A DNA stretch of 22,500 nucleotides from Actinidia chinensis. Its lineage: Eukaryota; Streptophyta; Magnoliopsida; Ericales; Actinidiaceae. Below, in pieces: positions 18,970 to 22,500 of this stretch. The first letter of the stretch is position 1. Each line of letters starts with the position of its first letter. The DNA lies in the NCBI GenBank assembly GCA_009663005.1, contig CM018903.1:7231245-7253744 (forward strand), given 5' to 3'. The position numbers and the translations under genes were made by a program. Under the pieces are notes generated by a model. It worked only from the letters and a program-made list of their open reading frames with translations, did not search any database and was not told the DNA's origin.

Positions 18970-19122
18970 TGATTTAAGCACTCCAGTTTTGATCAAATAA
19001 AGTCTTTCATACTTTTGCTCATTTTCGAAATTGCCCCTCACTGTATAATTATATTTATACTTTTTCTGCTCCTTTAAGGGGTAGTTTAGGTATTGAATGA
19101 AAAGCTTGGAGTGTATAAATCA
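18970..19122. mobile_element. Small MITE upstream of the WEB gene promoter, 153 bp
   Basis: The left end TGATTTAAGCACTCCAG (18970-18986) and the reverse complement of the right end, TGATTTATACACTCCAAG (19105-19122), form terminal inverted repeats. The arms then continue with related sequence to ATTGCCCCT/CTACCCCTT. A sequence like the terminus recurs at 6775-6790. Flanking ATTAAAGT/ATTAAGTC words may be a decayed duplication. Non-coding. Confidence 0.6.
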
Positions 19123-19141
19123 AGAATTAAGTCCTTAAACT

Positions 19142-19745
19142 ATATTAGGTAAAGTACGTTATGGTCCCTAAAGTATGCATTTTGTGTAATGTTGATCCTC
19201 AAAATTTTAATTTTATCAATTTAATCCTTAGATTGTTCAATTTAAGTCAAGTGATTCTAATTTCAAATAGTCGTCTAAAATTAAATCACATGGAAACATT
19301 TGTAAAATACGCATATGGTCACTTAAGTCTGTGTTCTAAATCTCTTTGGCCTCTAAGTTTCTGTTCACTGATTTCACACGATGTTGTATTGATATGAGAA
19401 AATTTTTCCTAATTACATAATCAAGTTGGACTCAGTTCCCAAACTAATGTTGATTGATTTTGTTGAGTTAATATAAAGAAGAGTAGATTTTACTATTAAA
19501 AAAAATGTTGAACAAGATTCCTAAATCAATGTAACACGTGAATGAGACTATTTTAAAATTAATTGCTAGGTATTTAATTCCTTCTTGATTTTAATAAAAC
19601 TCTTTTTCCTTATTCAAGATTTAGGTCGCCTGAACAAAGTCTTATAACGGTTGGGATGAAATTAACAAAATTAAAACCTTGGAGACCAAATGACACAATA
19701 TGTATATTTTAAGGATCATCAATGAATTTTGTAGATATTCTTTAT
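19142..19745. repeat. Inverted-repeat element remnant, about 600 bp
   Basis: The left arm, TATGGTCCCTAAAGTATGCA followed by TTTTGTGTAATGTTGATCCT and AAAATTTTAATTTTATCAATTT, reappears inverted at about 19655-19736 (GGAGACCAAATGACACAATA, TTTTAAGGATCATCAATGA). The GGTCCCTAAA-type end resembles non-autonomous DNA elements common in plants. Borders are approximate and there is no coding capacity. Confidence 0.45.
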
Positions 19746-20350
19746 TAACTATTTAGGACATTGTTCGAAATTGGGCTTAAATTAACTCATGTTGAAAACT
19801 TTGAACAAATTGACAAAATTAATTTTCATAGATTCCATGAAATTGATGCAATTTCACAATGGGAAGAATTTGTAGGAAAAAATATTCGACAAATACAGAA
19901 TTCTAAAGATTAATTTTTATTAATCACAATAAATTACAATAAACTGAATTTACATAAAATAAATTGAATGAGATATAAACAAATTTGAACTGAGTCCTGC
20001 AATCGCAGTTTTCTTAACGAAGGTATTGAAGGGTTTCCTCTCAGGATAAAGCGGCGAGAACCACTAATTTCGAAGCACCCTCGACGCAGTCTTGGCGAAC
20101 TAAACTTAATATCTCTCTCTCACGAAGAATGAAAATACTTAAAATATTTTTCTCGTGTCTTTTCTAGCAATAACAACAACTCATTATAAAGAAACACTTT
20201 TGATTTCTAAGACTTAAAATATGTTAGATCCCACATGATTGTCCAGTTAGAATGAAGGCGCATAAACACATCACATGATTGCCCAATTGGAACCAACAAA
20301 TGTCATTATTATTCCTACCCAATACCCATCATCAAGTGAATATGTAGTTA
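19746..20350. other. Intergenic stretch with a short GC-richer island
   Basis: AT-rich except for about 19995-20105, which includes GCGGCGAGAACC and CCCTCGACGCAGTCTTGGCG; I do not recognise it, though an LTR fragment is possible. Two copies of a CACATGATTGYCCARTTRGAA sequence lie at about 20233-20255 and 20272-20294. No gene is supported. Confidence 0.4.
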
Positions 20351-21184
20351 GGATAAATTACAGTAACCCTCCCTAATTCCAAACAATAATAGTTACCTCC
20401 CCTCAATTTATTGAAACAACGCTAACCCCCGTCGGTTTTACGGACATGTGACATATTCCCCCTTCTGTTACAATCTCTGCCTATCTTATTAACAAGAAAT
20501 GTTGACAACATCAGTTAGATTTTCAAAAATACCACTTGCCCCCGTAAGATTTTAATAAGAATTTACTAGTTTACTCCTTTTCAAATAATCGAAATGTGAA
20601 ACGAATTATTTTTCTTCTACTTTATGTCTTGGGATATATTTACATACGTATCTATACAGATAAACTTGACATAGAAAAGTTCTACAATACCAAAAACAAA
20701 TTGAATAACAAACTTTTGAGAACTGTGTGATAATATGTAGGCTCCGTTTGGTACCAGCTTTTGGCTGGTTTTTTTTATTCTTATAAGCAAAAAATTCAGT
20801 CATAATTGACTTTTTTACTTTTTACTTTTTTGTTTATTTGTAACTAAAATAAAGTCAAAAAAGTTAAAAAGTTAAAAAATCTTGACTTTTTGATAATAAG
20901 TCTAAAAAAAACTTAGTTTTTAAACATTACCCAACGAAGCCGTAATACAAATACACCATATATAATATATAATTGAGTGTATATTTTTCAACTGCTAGAA
21001 CTTTGTTTATGCGGGTCAGATGATAGGTTGGATCTAGTGTGGCAATGGACAAGAATACAATTATATAGTTGGGAGAGGGGCGAAATGGTGAAAGAATAAT
21101 GTGAAGCCTGACATGGGAGTTATTGTCATTTTGGGGAGTATCTGTTATTGTTAGAAACTTAAGGGAAGTCAGGGTAATTTAGCC
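20351..21184. mobile_element. Non-autonomous DNA transposon with ~50-bp terminal inverted repeats, 834 bp
   Basis: The left end GGATAAATTACAGTAACCCT (20351 on) and the reverse complement of the right end, GGCTAAATTACCCTGACTTC, align over about 50 bp. The next blocks are AAACAATAATAGTTACCTCC against TAACAATAACAGATACTCCC. No convincing target site duplication was found. The interior has no transposase and carries a second, nested MITE at 20740-20941. Confidence 0.65.
20740..20941. mobile_element. Nested MITE with GGCTCCGTTTGG termini, 202 bp
   Basis: The left terminus GGCTCCGTTTGGTA and the reverse complement of the right terminus, GGCTTCGTTGGGTAA, form the inverted repeats. The body is a long A/T hairpin (GACTTTTTTACTTTTTAC against its inverted copy GTTAAAAAGTTAAAAAATC). 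GTA flanks both sides, which may be a 3-bp duplication but is too short to prove. It sits inside the 20351-21184 element, so it inserted later. Confidence 0.7.
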
Positions 21185-21276
21185 ATTAACCTTGCCTTTG
21201 CTCACCCCTCATGCTTTGTTCTTAATTTTCTCTCTTTTTTTATATATATTATTTATTTTTATTTTTTTCCCTCAAT

Positions 21277-21395
21277 GGCTTGTTTGTCTAGCGGATAATG
21301 AGGGGGAATAACTTTTTTCCTGGGATAATTTTTGCTATCCGGCGTTTGGATGGTTTGTGTCAAATGGATAACTTTTTCCCCCGGATAATTTTTCC

Positions 21396-21430
<35 letters not shown>

Positions 21431-21712
21431 AACCCTCACCCTAACAAAAAGTTATCCAGGTGGATAAGAAAAAAAATATAAAGAGAGAAACAAATGTATA
21501 TGTTTATTTTTATATAGAGAGAGAAACAAAATATATATTTTTAATATTTAGATATTTTATATTTTGTTTCTTTATATATATTTTTTTCCTAATCCCCCAC
21601 CCTTATCCACCTATTTTAAAAAGTATCCTAACAAAGTTAAAAGTTATTCCCTTCTAAAAGTTATCCTCCTCTAAAAGTTATTCACCTAATGTTATCCGAC
21701 AGCCAAACGACC
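21277..21712. mobile_element. TIR element rich in GGATAA/TTATCC words, 436 bp
   Basis: The left end GGCTTGTTTGTCTAGCGGAT and the reverse complement of the right end, GGTCGTTTGGCTGTCGGATA, align and both continue to GAATAACTTTT, about 35 bp in all. Sub-terminal copies of GGATAACTTTTT, CGGATAATTTTT and AAAAGTTATCC recur on both sides. The central part is (TA)-rich. No transposase was seen and no clear target site duplication was found. Confidence 0.65.
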
Positions 21713-22358
21713 TTAGTTGCTTATAGGATAGAAAGCTGGCATATGCTTTTGGACCAAGCTTCTTTGTAGTTTATTTTTGAATTGAACTGGTGAAGTTCAA
21801 CGCTTTTGGGCTCAATTTTAATGATACAAACCGTTGATTTTGTAGATTTCGTCAAAAATTTTAATACTATAAAAAATTAAATTGATCGATACAAATCAAG
21901 AATAATTAAAATCAATTTGTACCAAGATAAATGGGTATAGTCATATGTACCACATTCATTTATTAAGTTATAAAATAATAATGAACGACTAATGAAATAT
22001 ACTCCAATCAATATGAATTTATTACAATATTAATTTTTACGACGGAATCTATAATATAAATGACTTGAATATTTGAAATGAGCCCAAAATGTAGCAAAAA
22101 TAAATTAGACTTCACCGGTACAGTCCAAATCCTGGACTCTAGAGAACTAGGTCCTATGCTTTTATGGCAATTCTCCACCGGTGGGACCGCCCTGTCTTAA
22201 ATAATTTATACATTCATGTATGTTAAGTTGTCTCTGTCTGTTTGGTCTTATAAATTAATCAATTTGATTTATTAGCTTTTACTGCCATTTCCTCTCTGAT
22301 TAAATGTTCACAAGAGAGGAAGGCAAGAAAAAAGAAAGGAAAAAATGGGTTAAATGAA
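21713..22358. other. AT-rich intergenic stretch, no gene seen
   Basis: No supported coding frame, RNA gene or repeat. A CCGGTGGGACCGCCC-like GC-richer patch lies near 22175-22195. Confidence 0.5.
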
Positions 22359-22500
22359 GGCCTGGTTTAGTCTAAGTTTTTATTTTTTTAGCTGATTGGG
22401 TTTTTGAATTTTTTTTTTGTTTTCGGTAATTTTTTTTATCATTTCATCAAAAATTTATATTATTTTTGTTTATCTTGAAGAGAGGAGTGGACAATATAAT
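22359..22500. mobile_element. MITE, left part only, cut by the right window edge
   Basis: It begins GGCCTGGTTTAGTCTAAG. The body, including TTTTTGAATTTTTTTTTTG and TCATTTCATCAAAAATTTAT, matches the inverted right half of the 7196-7470 element and the body of 12964-13145. Its right terminus is outside the window. Confidence 0.6.

Overview
The window looks like nuclear DNA from a eudicot plant. It is AT-rich, has introns with plant-type splice sites, many (TA)n/(GA)n/(TG)n microsatellites, several miniature inverted-repeat transposable elements (MITEs), and a plant-type Ty3/gypsy retroelement. I cannot name the species. No bacterial, organellar, tRNA, rRNA or CRISPR feature was seen.

Layout. 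(1) Positions 1-754, minus strand: the first two exons of a leucine-rich-repeat receptor kinase gene, closest by eye to Arabidopsis At1g74360 (NILR1). It runs off the left edge. (2) Positions 1090 to about 5866: an old Ty3/gypsy LTR retrotransposon on the minus strand. It has two diverged LTRs of about 0.7 kb, a primer-binding-site-like sequence, a decayed gag, and an extra ORF in antisense orientation (plus strand). No protease, reverse transcriptase or integrase is visible; gag abuts the antisense ORF directly, so this is a pol-deleted, non-autonomous copy. (3) About 5870-15230: gene-poor, AT-rich DNA with several small DNA transposons: a GC-rich hAT-like element (8964-9397), a Mutator-type MITE with a perfect 9-bp target duplication (10036-10207), and members of a family ending in GGC...GTTTGG. 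(4) Positions 15239-17702, minus strand: a complete WEB-family (DUF827) coiled-coil gene. A short first coding exon (17613-17702) joins in phase to one long exon (15239-16840). A further upstream exon (18594 to about 18830) supplies 5' UTR or possibly an N-terminal extension. Its promoter region holds three TGGGCC/GGCCCA motifs. (5) About 18970-22500: intergenic DNA rich in inverted-repeat elements, including one MITE nested in a larger terminal-inverted-repeat element (20351-21184) and a MITE cut by the right window edge.

How the parts relate. Both host genes are on the minus strand. The receptor gene would act at the plasma membrane. The WEB protein is expected in the cytoplasm, where family members support chloroplast movement or related coiled-coil scaffolding. 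The retrotransposon lies in the same orientation as the receptor gene, with its 3' LTR only about 335 bp upstream of the start codon, so LTR-driven transcription of that gene is possible. The terminus of a DNA transposon lies a few bases beyond the WEB stop codon, so that gene's 3' UTR is probably transposon-derived. I found no convincing novel multi-gene system. The most interesting points are the pol-less element with an antisense ORF, its position relative to the receptor gene, and the exon structure of the WEB gene.
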